Source of the DNA: Pseudomonas sp. ANT_J12
GTDB taxonomy: Bacteria > Pseudomonadota > Gammaproteobacteria > Pseudomonadales > Pseudomonadaceae
NCBI RefSeq assembly: GCF_008370045.1
Contig: NZ_VOBN01000013.1
Coordinates: 62,001 to 126,000, forward strand
Direction: 5' to 3'
DNA: 64,000 nucleotides
The translations under genes and the position numbers were made by a program. Position 1 is the stretch's first letter; every line of letters starts with the position of its first letter. Under the pieces are notes generated by a model. It made no database searches and was not told the DNA's origin. It worked only from the letters and a program-made list of their open reading frames with translations. Shown here one piece after another: positions 33,012 through 41,389 of the stretch.

Positions 33012-33281
33012 GGCGGGCACCTTTGAAAAATGTTGATTGCAGCCTAGCGGGCTGCGAGAAGCGCGCAAGTTTACGCGAGCGCGCAGCAGAAGACGACCGG
33101 ATTGCGGTGAGGCGGGCGCGCGGGCGGATTCCGACTTGTCGACGGAACAATTCCTTACGAATTCGCGGACTCATCTCACTGCTCGTCTTGAATCGTCCTC
33201 TTTTGCCCGATGGTGCGCTTTACGAACATAGGTCATTCATGGCGCCCCAATACCTGGGGGCCTGGCAGCGGTACTTTTTTC

Positions 33282-36200
33282 ATGGAAGAACATCTGTTTA
33301 TCAAGGGGCCGGTGGCCGGCAAAGACCTGGACTCGATCCGGCTGGCGGATTTTCAGGTCAAGGGCGACGAGGGCGACCGCGCGCTCATCAATGTGCTGAT
33401 CGACTGCCTGTCGGCCGCTGTGGCTCGGGAGTCGATCCGGTATGAAATGCCCGATACCTTTGCCCTCCCCGAGAATTGCATGCTGTGGCAATGGCTGGAC
33501 GTGTACCTCAAAGCCATCCAGCACCCGGAATTCCTGGCTTGGGCGGCCGAGCGTCATCTGGACCTCAAGAGCCTGCGGGTGCACGACGGGACGTTGTATG
33601 TGAATGCCGTTGAAGACGCTGTTACGACCCCGAAGGTCATGGCCTTGCACGATGATTCCGGTTGGTGGCGGGTGGCGGACCCCATCAACGCTGTGGCGCG
33701 GATCATCGACCCCGCCGGCATTGATCCGTTTGGTTTGCGGGACCCATCGACAGCTTCCAGCCATGCGTTTTCCCTGGCGGCGACCCTGGCTTTCCACGGC
33801 TACCCGCTGCCGGCCAATCGCCCCCAGGCCCATGTCCTGATTGACGAATTGCGCCGATTGTCCGGCTTTCCGGTGATTGACAGCAGTGGCCATATTTCCA
33901 CCTCCGTGTCGGTGGAGCAGGCGGAACAACTCAAGGATTGCGCGAAGGTGGCCCGCGAGTTGGAACGAGCGCTGCAGGATCAGCTCTCGAGCACGGGAGA
34001 TTACGATTTCCTGGAAGCTTATCGGCGGCGCATCAAACTGGATTCCGGCTCGATGTTGTCGCAAACAATGAATTCGGCGCTGCGTCTGCTCCAGGGCCTG
34101 AGCATCAAATTGAATGTGGGGCGCTTGCCGACGCCGGCCGGCTACTATTTTTCCCTGGTCGAGAAGACGCTCATGGAAGTCGATCGGTTTGCCGTGCCGA
34201 AAGCCGTGGCGGCCGACCGGCTCTCGGCGCCGGAGGTGGCCGGTGATTTGCGTGAGCTCGCCGCACTGGCGCAGAAACTCGGCGCCAACGTGCATGCCGA
34301 TGGCTGTTTCAGCCTGGCTGTCGTGCTACGGGCCTATGAACGCGAGACGCCGACGGATGTGGATGAGGTTCGGGCGCTGGTCGTCGACCTGTGTCAGGAG
34401 CCCGATACCTTCACACCCTATGTCCATGCGTCGGCCCATTCCACCGCAGCGTTGCTCAGGCATCGGCGTTACCTGGGCTTGCTCAATAACCGCTACTGGA
34501 TGGGCTTCGAACTCCAGCGCCTGGGCAGCGGCCTGGAGGATAGCGCCGCTGTCGCCACTGGCGCGGTGACGGTCGCCATCGACCCTGATTCGCCGCTGTC
34601 GGAGTTGATCGAGGCTGGCCGCCAAGAACTGTTGGCGGTCATGGCGCTGGATGAATTCAAAAGCATCATCCGATCCAGGCAACTGGATCCGGCCGGTCAT
34701 GTGCTGGTGAGCAGTTCCGGTTATGTCGGTGGTCTCAAGCTGGACGGTACCTGGGCCGACCTGGACACGGCGGTGAACGCCGTCGCTGTGCTGGCAGGCA
34801 AGTTCCAGTCCCTGGCGGCGATTGCCCGTCGAACCGGTGGCGCCCTTCGATCCAATGGCAACGTGACGCTGGAGCAGATGCTGAAGTTCTACAGCCTCGC
34901 GCCATCGGTCACGGCGCAAGAGGCGCTGGTCATGGCGCAGCGACTGCGTGGGGTGCCATTGCGCCCGCGCCCGTCGGTGGAGTACTGGAATGCGCTGGGC
35001 GGGCCATTTGCCTCCGTGTCGTCGCCCTTGTTATCCCGGCGCTTGCAGATCATTGAAGAGCCCGAGCATTTCATGCCGAGGATCGGCACTTCGCTGTATT
35101 ACTGGTCAGTGCTGAAAAGGGTCGACGTCACCGTTGTGCTTTCAGCTTCCCAGCGCCAGCAGGTGCGCGATGCGGCGGCGCAGTTTATGGGCGGGATTGA
35201 TGGCCCGTTGTTCGACTACCTTGCGCAGTCACTGGTGAGGGGCAAGTCCAGTGAGAGCGTACGGGCCGAGGCTGATCTGCTGGTCTCGCAGATGCTCGCG
35301 TGCCCGCGGGCGCAAAAACTGGCGGACACGCTGTCCCGGGCCGTGACCTGGCATGGCGAGCAGGCCCGTCACGCCGCGACCCGCGCTGGTCGTCACTCGC
35401 TGGTGCTGGCGGCGGCGATTCTCAGTCTTGATCCGCTGGCCGGGCAGAGCAGGGCCCGGATTGCCGGGATTGACCTGGCGGACGAGGCATTCTGGGCGGA
35501 CGGCTATGGCAATCTCCTGGCCGTCATCGAGCAACGGCTGGTGGCTGACTTCGGGATCGGCAACAGCAGCGCGCCGCTGGCCGCGCACCTGTTGCTCAGT
35601 GGTATCGCGCCTGAGTTCCTGGTGCGGGATATTCCTGAAGCAATGGCCTATATGTCCGGCCAGGTCTGGGTGCATTTCAAGCACTGTGTCGCGTACCTGG
35701 AGGGGAAGTACCCCGGGTCTTCGCGCCGGCTGACGTTCGACAGCATCATGAGCGGCGACCGGCTGAAGTCGATCAAGCCGCAGTACTGGGAGTTGAAAGA
35801 ATTTTCCGGCCCGGTGATCGACTGGGCACGGGCCAATGGTTTGCTGCCCAAAAACGGTGAGGTGTTCACATCGTCGGAACTCGCCAGGGGCAAGGCCGCC
35901 TTGCTGGCTCAGTATGAGGGGCTCCAGACAACCATTGACTCGTTCCACCGTGTGCCCGTCACTCGCCGTGAGATGGCCCTGGCTGATTTGCGCCGGGTTT
36001 ACCCGGGCAATGAGGCGCTGGAAAGGAAGGTCCTGACGCGGCTGCCGGATGATCCGACGGCGGCGGGAGACACCGCAGTGGGGCAGGGCGTCCAGCAGGC
36101 TTCGTTAGTCGATTTGCACCTGGCCGGGCTATTGGCCTCGGGCTCGAACCGCTGGACCTCCACCAGTGACACCCTCGATTATCCGGGCATGGCCCGGCAG

Positions 36201-36917
36201 TTCCATTTGCTGAGCGACGTCAATACGGCGTACGGCCAGGATTTCGTCACCCGTGAAACCGAACTGTGGGCTGCGCATGTGCAGGCGCTGCGGTACAGCC
36301 TGTCGCTAATGTCGCTGAGGCATCGCAAGCGTCTGGAATATGGCGCGCTGACGCTGTTCTTCGTCAGTCAGTCCCAGGCCGGTACGGTGACGCGGGGGCG
36401 TTTCGGCATCCTGGTGCTGTGCCAGCACCCAGCCTTTGCCGATTGCGTCTACGAGTTTTTCCCCGGGCAATGGCTCGTCGTCGAGCGGGAGGACTTGAAT
36501 GTCCGGCGTTTGCGCGGGTACGCCGAACCGACTTCCCCTGGCTCGGCGACGCCCGGTTCGACGGTCGCCACCGGTGCCCCGACCTTGTTGCCGCTTGACT
36601 GGGCCGCTTATGAAACCGGGGCAATGCCCATGCCTGGCGTGACGTCTACGGTCACTCTGGAAAAGTTCGGCGCCATGACGCTGGCCCCCGAACAGGCCGC
36701 CGCGGATGCCAGCACCCTGGACGTGCCGCAAACCATGACGTCATTCCGAATCCGCAGCCTGGCCTCGGACGTGCTGAGCAACAGCCTGTTCTCGGCGAGT
36801 CTGGGACTGCGCCTGACGGCCGCCAGCACGCCAAGCCTGGAGGATGCGATCAGTGGGCGTGATCCCTGGGCCGAGTACCTCATGGGCATGACAATCCAGG
36901 AGAGCCCGCAGGTGTAG
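33282..36917 (+). CDS. Giant orphan protein of unknown function (possible toxin-like effector)
   Basis: 1211-residue protein that I do not recognise. It has no signal peptide, no clear membrane helix and no repeat array. The chain is mostly helical by eye. Near the C-terminus RGRFGILVLCQHPAFADCVY followed by EFFPGQWLVVERED (about 1050-1085) recalls the late modules of large pseudomonad toxin-like proteins, but this is only an impression. I start at MEEHLFIKGP; an earlier ATG at 33210 would add 24 residues. The chosen start shares the string TCATGGAAGAAC with the TcdB-like toxin start. It interrupts the prmA-accC backbone and ends at a strong bidirectional terminator. Confidence 0.7.
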   Translation: MEEHLFIKGPVAGKDLDSIRLADFQVKGDEGDRALINVLIDCLSAAVARESIRYEMPDTFALPENCMLWQWLDVYLKAIQHPEFLAWAAERHLDLKSLRVHDGTLYVNAVEDAVTTPKVMALHDDSGWWRVADPINAVARIIDPAGIDPFGLRDPSTASSHAFSLAATLAFHGYPLPANRPQAHVLIDELRRLSGFPVIDSSGHISTSVSVEQAEQLKDCAKVARELERALQDQLSSTGDYDFLEAYRRRIKLDSGSMLSQTMNSALRLLQGLSIKLNVGRLPTPAGYYFSLVEKTLMEVDRFAVPKAVAADRLSAPEVAGDLRELAALAQKLGANVHADGCFSLAVVLRAYERETPTDVDEVRALVVDLCQEPDTFTPYVHASAHSTAALLRHRRYLGLLNNRYWMGFELQRLGSGLEDSAAVATGAVTVAIDPDSPLSELIEAGRQELLAVMALDEFKSIIRSRQLDPAGHVLVSSSGYVGGLKLDGTWADLDTAVNAVAVLAGKFQSLAAIARRTGGALRSNGNVTLEQMLKFYSLAPSVTAQEALVMAQRLRGVPLRPRPSVEYWNALGGPFASVSSPLLSRRLQIIEEPEHFMPRIGTSLYYWSVLKRVDVTVVLSASQRQQVRDAAAQFMGGIDGPLFDYLAQSLVRGKSSESVRAEADLLVSQMLACPRAQKLADTLSRAVTWHGEQARHAATRAGRHSLVLAAAILSLDPLAGQSRARIAGIDLADEAFWADGYGNLLAVIEQRLVADFGIGNSSAPLAAHLLLSGIAPEFLVRDIPEAMAYMSGQVWVHFKHCVAYLEGKYPGSSRRLTFDSIMSGDRLKSIKPQYWELKEFSGPVIDWARANGLLPKNGEVFTSSELARGKAALLAQYEGLQTTIDSFHRVPVTRREMALADLRRVYPGNEALERKVLTRLPDDPTAAGDTAVGQGVQQASLVDLHLAGLLASGSNRWTSTSDTLDYPGMARQFHLLSDVNTAYGQDFVTRETELWAAHVQALRYSLSLMSLRHRKRLEYGALTLFFVSQSQAGTVTRGRFGILVLCQHPAFADCVYEFFPGQWLVVEREDLNVRRLRGYAEPTSPGSATPGSTVATGAPTLLPLDWAAYETGAMPMPGVTSTVTLEKFGAMTLAPEQAAADASTLDVPQTMTSFRIRSLASDVLSNSLFSASLGLRLTAASTPSLEDAISGRDPWAEYLMGMTIQESPQV

Positions 36918-36947
36918 TGCGCTGTCGGGAAACGCATAAAGCAGAAA

Positions 36948-36977
36948 CAACAAAGCCGCTCGAAAGCGGCTTTGTTG
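36948..36977. terminator. Bidirectional terminator between the giant orphan gene and accC
   Basis: Perfect 13-base stem caacaaagccgct / agcggctttgttg with a cgaa tetraloop. It serves converging transcripts of the orphan gene and accC. Confidence 0.85.
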
Positions 36978-36991
36978 GTCTGGATCACATC

Positions 36992-38347
36992 TTAATGCTG
37001 GTTAGCCAGCTTGTGTTCCAGGTAGTGGATGTTGATTCCACCTTTGCAGAAGCCTTCATCGCGGACCAGGTCGCGGTGCAGCGGGATGTTGGTCTTGATA
37101 CCGTCGACAACGATTTCGTCCAGCGCATTGCGCATGCGCGCCAGGGCTTCGTCACGGGTTGCGCCGTAGGTGATCAGCTTGCCGATCAACGAATCGTAGT
37201 TCGGCGGAACGGCATAGCCACTGTACAGGTGCGAATCGACGCGAACGCCGTTGCCGCCTGGCGCGTGGAAATGCTTGACCGTGCCTGGGCTTGGCATGAA
37301 GGTTTTCGGGTCTTCGGCGTTGATTCGGCATTCAAGTGCGTGACCACGGATGACGACGTCTTCCTGGGTATACGACAGCTTGTTGCCAGCGGCGATGCTG
37401 AGCATCTCCTTGACGATGTCGATGCCGGTGACCATTTCCGATACCGGGTGCTCAACCTGAACGCGGGTGTTCATTTCGATGAAATAGAACGCGCCGTTTT
37501 CATACAGGAACTCGAAAGTACCTGCGCCACGGTAGTTGATGTCGATGCACGCCTTGACGCAGCGGGCGAGGACTTCAGCACGAGCCTTCTCGTCGATGCC
37601 CGGTGCCGGCGCTTCTTCGAGAACTTTCTGGTGACGACGTTGCAGCGAGCAATCGCGGTCGCCCAGGTGGATCGCGTGACCCTGGCCATCGGAAAGCACC
37701 TGGACTTCCACGTGACGTGGGTTGGTCAGGAATTTTTCCAGGTAGACCATCGGGTTGCCGAACGCCGCGCCAGCTTCGGAGCGAGTCAGTTTGGCCGAGG
37801 AGATCAGGTCTTCTTCTTTATGCACAACGCGCATGCCGCGACCACCACCGCCGCCAGCGGCCTTGATGATCACCGGGTAGCCGACTTCACGGCCGATGCG
37901 CAGGGCAGTTTCTTCGTCTTCCGGCAGCGGACCGTCGGAACCCGGAACGGTTGGAACACCGGCCGCGATCATGGCGTGCTTGGCCGATACCTTGTCGCCC
38001 ATCAGGCGAATGGTGTCGGCTTTCGGGCCAATGAAGGCGAAACCGGAGTTCTCGACCTGTTCGGCGAAATCGGCGTTTTCCGCGAGGAAACCGTAGCCTG
38101 GGTGAATAGCGGTAGCGCCGGTCACTTCAGCCGCGGCGATGATCGCCGGAATGTGCAGGTAAGACTTTGCAGCCGATGCCGGACCGATGCAGACGGATTC
38201 GTCCGCCAGACCCAGGTGCATCAGCTCTTTGTCTGCCGTGGAGTACACGGCGACGGTCTTGATGCCCATCTCTTTGCAGGCACGCAGGATCCGCAGGGCG
38301 ATCTCACCGCGGTTGGCGATCAGAACTTTTTCCAACTTCGCAGTCAT
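36992..38347 (-). CDS. accC: Acetyl-CoA carboxylase biotin carboxylase AccC
   Basis: ATP-grasp subunit that carboxylates biotin on AccB, the first step of fatty-acid synthesis. The 451-residue chain begins MTAKLEKVLIANRGEIALRI and has the glycine-rich loop KAAGGGGGRGM (about 160) and the NTRVQVEHPVSEMVTG segment. The start at 38347 has GGAG upstream. It is 17 bases downstream of accB on the same strand. Confidence 0.97.
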   Translation of the reverse strand: MTAKLEKVLIANRGEIALRILRACKEMGIKTVAVYSTADKELMHLGLADESVCIGPASAAKSYLHIPAIIAAAEVTGATAIHPGYGFLAENADFAEQVENSGFAFIGPKADTIRLMGDKVSAKHAMIAAGVPTVPGSDGPLPEDEETALRIGREVGYPVIIKAAGGGGGRGMRVVHKEEDLISSAKLTRSEAGAAFGNPMVYLEKFLTNPRHVEVQVLSDGQGHAIHLGDRDCSLQRRHQKVLEEAPAPGIDEKARAEVLARCVKACIDINYRGAGTFEFLYENGAFYFIEMNTRVQVEHPVSEMVTGIDIVKEMLSIAAGNKLSYTQEDVVIRGHALECRINAEDPKTFMPSPGTVKHFHAPGGNGVRVDSHLYSGYAVPPNYDSLIGKLITYGATRDEALARMRNALDEIVVDGIKTNIPLHRDLVRDEGFCKGGINIHYLEHKLANQH

Positions 38348-38364
38348 CAAAGTCTCTCCGCGGT

Positions 38365-38826
38365 TCAAACGATGGTGAACAGCGGTTGGTCGTACTCAAC
38401 CGGCTGGCCGTCTTCGACGAGGATGGATTCGATCACACCGCTGGTTTCAGCTTCGATGTGGTTCATCATCTTCATCGCTTCAACGATGCACAGGGTGTCG
38501 CCTTTCTTCACGGTCTGGCCCACTTCAACGAAGGATGGCGAGGACGGGGAAGACTTGCGATAGAAGGTGCCGACCATAGGCGAACGGGCAACGGTGCCGT
38601 TCAGTACGGGGGCGGCCGGAGCAGCAGGGGCGGCAGCAGCCACCGGAGCAGCGGCAACAGGTGCCGGGGCCGGAGCGTGCATTGGCGCAGGAGCGTAGTA
38701 CTGCTGAGCCGGGGTCTTGCTGTGACGGCTGATGCGAACGGACTCTTCGCCTTCCTTGATCTCGAGCTCGTCGATGCCGGACTCTTCCAGCAATTCGATC
38801 AGTTTCTTAACTTTACGGATATCCAT
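38365..38826 (-). CDS. accB: Biotin carboxyl carrier protein AccB
   Basis: Carries biotin between carboxylase and transferase. The 153-residue protein has an N-terminal helical part (MDIRKVKKLIELLEES), an Ala/Pro-rich linker (about 45-73) and a biotinyl domain with the acceptor lysine K119 in VEAMKMMNHIEAE. It is upstream of accC and 24 bases downstream of aroQ. Confidence 0.97.
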   Translation of the reverse strand: MDIRKVKKLIELLEESGIDELEIKEGEESVRISRHSKTPAQQYYAPAPMHAPAPAPVAAAPVAAAAPAAPAAPVLNGTVARSPMVGTFYRKSSPSSPSFVEVGQTVKKGDTLCIVEAMKMMNHIEAETSGVIESILVEDGQPVEYDQPLFTIV

Positions 38827-38850
38827 GAATCATCAACTCCCAAGGGTCGG

Positions 38851-39306
38851 TCAGGGGCGTTTAGCTTGTGTTTCAAGCTGTTCCAGGGCGGCCTCCAGGG
38901 CCAGTCGATAACCGCTGGCGCCAAGGCCGCAGATCACTCCCACCGCTACATCGGAGAAGTAAGAGTGATGGCGGAAAGGTTCGCGTTTGTGCACGTTAGA
39001 CAAATGCACTTCGATGAATGGGATGCTCACCGCCAGCAGCGCGTCACGTAATGCGACGCTTGTGTGAGTAAAAGCTGCTGGATTGATCAGAATGAAGTCC
39101 ACACCTTCGCTGCTGGCAGCGTGGATGCGGTCGATCAATTCGTACTCGGCGTTGCTTTGCAGGTAGAGCAAATGATGGCCGGCTTCACGGGCACGGCGTT
39201 CCAGGTCCTGGTTGATCTGCGCCAGGGTGGTCGCCCCGTAGACGCCCGGTTCGCGGGTGCCGAGCAAGTTCAGGTTGGGTCCGTGCAGAACCAGTAGCGT
39301 CGCCAT
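38851..39306 (-). CDS. aroQ: Type II 3-dehydroquinate dehydratase AroQ
   Basis: Shikimate-pathway dehydratase. The 151-residue product has HGPNLNLLGTREPGVYG (8-24), the flexible lid with Tyr, and the NPAAFTHTSVALRDAL motif (about 79-94). It heads the aroQ-accB-accC operon; the ATG at 39306 has AAGGA seven bases upstream. Confidence 0.96.
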   Translation of the reverse strand: MATLLVLHGPNLNLLGTREPGVYGATTLAQINQDLERRAREAGHHLLYLQSNAEYELIDRIHAASSEGVDFILINPAAFTHTSVALRDALLAVSIPFIEVHLSNVHKREPFRHHSYFSDVAVGVICGLGASGYRLALEAALEQLETQAKRP

Positions 39307-39349
39307 CTGCTGTTCCTTGTTATCTGTGTGCAATTGTCAGAACCCGGCG

Positions 39350-39379
39350 ACTATGCCGCAAAGCCTTTGTGACTGTCCA
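39350..39379 (-). promoter_or_regulatory. Candidate promoter of aroQ-accBC
   Basis: Minus strand: TGGACA (39374-39379) and CATAGT (39350-39355) with an 18-base spacer, about 45 bases upstream of the aroQ start. Confidence 0.45.
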
Positions 39380-39437
39380 GTTCTATGCAATAGCCAGCAC
39401 GATGGCCGATGTTTGCGCGAAATATATGACCGAGTGA

Positions 39438-41192
39438 TTAAATCCGGTCATTCGCTTTGACGACACGTTCGGCGAAGTCTTTCGCATTGATCTCGCCGAT
39501 CACTCGCACATCGGCACGTTCGGCGCCGTCTTTGCCGAAAAACATCAGCGCGGGCGGGCCAAACAGCTTGTAGCGGTCGAGGAGGGTGCGTTGCTCGGCA
39601 TTGCTGGCGGTGATGTCGAAACGGATCAATCGATAACCCTGCAGATGTTCGACGACTTTGGTGTCGTTGAGCACCTCGTGCTCGATGACTTTGCAACTGA
39701 TGCACCAGTCGGCATACCAGTCCAGCAACAGCGGAGTGCCGGACGATTTGGCTTCGGCGAGGACACGGTCGAGGTCGGCTGGCGTGCTGACGGTTTGCCA
39801 GGCGTTGCTGGTTTGCGTTTGGTTGGCAACCACGGTGCGGCCCAGCGGGTTGAGCAAGTCACCCTGGCCGCTGAAAGCGCCATACCAGCAGGCCATCGCG
39901 TAAAACAGCAGGAACAGGCCGAGCAATTGCCCGAGGCGCTTTCGCGGCGGTTTATACACAAACTCCAGCGCGCCCAGGAACAGGCCGACGCCACCCCATA
40001 GCAAACCCACCAGCAGCAAGGTGACCTGGCCCGGTACGACGCGGCTCAGCAAACCAATCGCCAGCGCCAGCAACAACACGCCAATCGCGTTTTTCACATA
40101 GACCAGCCACGGGCCGCTTTTCGGCAGCCAGGCCGCACCGCCGGTGGCTACCAGTAACAGCGGCGTGCCCATGCCCAGGCCCAGCACGAACAGTTTCAAT
40201 CCGCCGCCCAGCGCATCGCCGCTGGCGCTGATGTACAGCAGCGCACCGGCCAAGGGCGCGGAAACGCAAGGTGATACCAACAGGCTGGAAACCACCCCCA
40301 ACACCGCCGCGCCCCACAACGAGCCGCCCTCGGTGCGCCCGGCAATCCGGTCCAGTCGGCTGCTGATGAAGTGCGGCAGTTTCAGCTCAAACACGCCGAA
40401 CATCGCCAACGCAAACACCGCAAAAAATGTGGCGAACGGCACCAGCACCCAGGCCGATTGCAGGCGGGCCTGAAGATTGAGCTGCGCGCCGAACATCCCC
40501 ATCAGCGCGCCGAGCAGGGCGAAACACGCGGCCATCGGCAGCACGTAGGCCAGGGACAGATTGAAGCCGCGCACCCCGCCAATCTGGCCGCGCAGAACCA
40601 CGCTGGACAGGATCGGCAGCATCGGCAGCACACAGGGCGTAAACGTCAGGCCCAATCCGGCGAGGAAGAACAACGCCAGTTCGCGCCAGCTCCAGTTTGC
40701 CGCCGTGGTGGCGACCTTATCGGCAACCACCGCGCCGTTGCCATCAATGCTCAACCGCTCGGTTTCCGGCGGATAGCACAGGCCTTTGTCGGCGCAGCCC
40801 TGATAGGTCACCACCAATGTAAACGGTCGTTGATCGGTGCGCGGCAGTTCTACATCGAGAATCCCGTGGTACACCTCGACATCGCCGAAGTACTCATCGT
40901 GCTTCTTTTCACCGTCGGGCAGTTGCGCCGCGCCGAGGGCGACATCCGCCGGATCGGCGCGAAACTGGAAACGGTGACGATAGAGGTAGTAACCCTCGGT
41001 GGCGACGAAGCGCAGCTTGATCGATTGCGGCGTGCTGTCTACCAGGCTCAACTGAAAGGCTTCGCGCACCGGCAGGAAATCGGCGCTGTTGTTGATCGAA
41101 CCCAATGTCGAACTGGGCCGACTGTCCAGCAACCCGGTGGCGGAGGCCGGCAGGGCGAGCACTAACAGCAGCAGGCAAAGCAAACGGCGCAT
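39438..41192 (-). CDS. dsbD: Thiol:disulfide interchange protein DsbD
   Basis: Inner-membrane protein that moves electrons from cytoplasmic thioredoxin to periplasmic partners such as DsbC. The 584-residue chain has a signal peptide (to about residue 18), an N-terminal domain with GCADKGLCYPP, an eight-helix core with the Cys pair in TPCVLPMLP and SPCVSAPLA, and a C-terminal thioredoxin-like domain with DWCISCK. The start at 41192 (MRRLLCLLLL) gives the signal peptide; the longer open frame runs into a REPIN. Confidence 0.95.
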   Translation of the reverse strand: MRRLLCLLLLVLALPASATGLLDSRPSSTLGSINNSADFLPVREAFQLSLVDSTPQSIKLRFVATEGYYLYRHRFQFRADPADVALGAAQLPDGEKKHDEYFGDVEVYHGILDVELPRTDQRPFTLVVTYQGCADKGLCYPPETERLSIDGNGAVVADKVATTAANWSWRELALFFLAGLGLTFTPCVLPMLPILSSVVLRGQIGGVRGFNLSLAYVLPMAACFALLGALMGMFGAQLNLQARLQSAWVLVPFATFFAVFALAMFGVFELKLPHFISSRLDRIAGRTEGGSLWGAAVLGVVSSLLVSPCVSAPLAGALLYISASGDALGGGLKLFVLGLGMGTPLLLVATGGAAWLPKSGPWLVYVKNAIGVLLLALAIGLLSRVVPGQVTLLLVGLLWGGVGLFLGALEFVYKPPRKRLGQLLGLFLLFYAMACWYGAFSGQGDLLNPLGRTVVANQTQTSNAWQTVSTPADLDRVLAEAKSSGTPLLLDWYADWCISCKVIEHEVLNDTKVVEHLQGYRLIRFDITASNAEQRTLLDRYKLFGPPALMFFGKDGAERADVRVIGEINAKDFAERVVKANDRI

Positions 41193-41255
41193 GACAATCT
41201 CGCGTGTTGGACGTGGGGGCATGATAGCGGACAGCGACGCGGATTGCCGCCGTAC

Positions 41256-41350
41256 CTGTGGGAGCGAGGCTTGCCCGCGAAGAACGATAACGCGGTACAT
41301 CAGGCAGACCGCGTTATCGTTCTTCGCGGGCAAGCCTCGCTCCTACAGGT
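41256..41350. repeat. REPIN upstream of dsbD with an extended stem
   Basis: REP arms ctgtgggagcgaggcttgcc and its partner ending ctcctacaggt continue inward into a perfect 16-base pair, agaacgataacgcggt / accgcgttatcgttct, leaving an 11-base loop. The whole is a near-perfect hairpin of about 41 base pairs. Confidence 0.9.
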
Positions 41351-41389
41351 GCCCCGATCATTCCCACGCACGGTGAAAACGATCATTAA

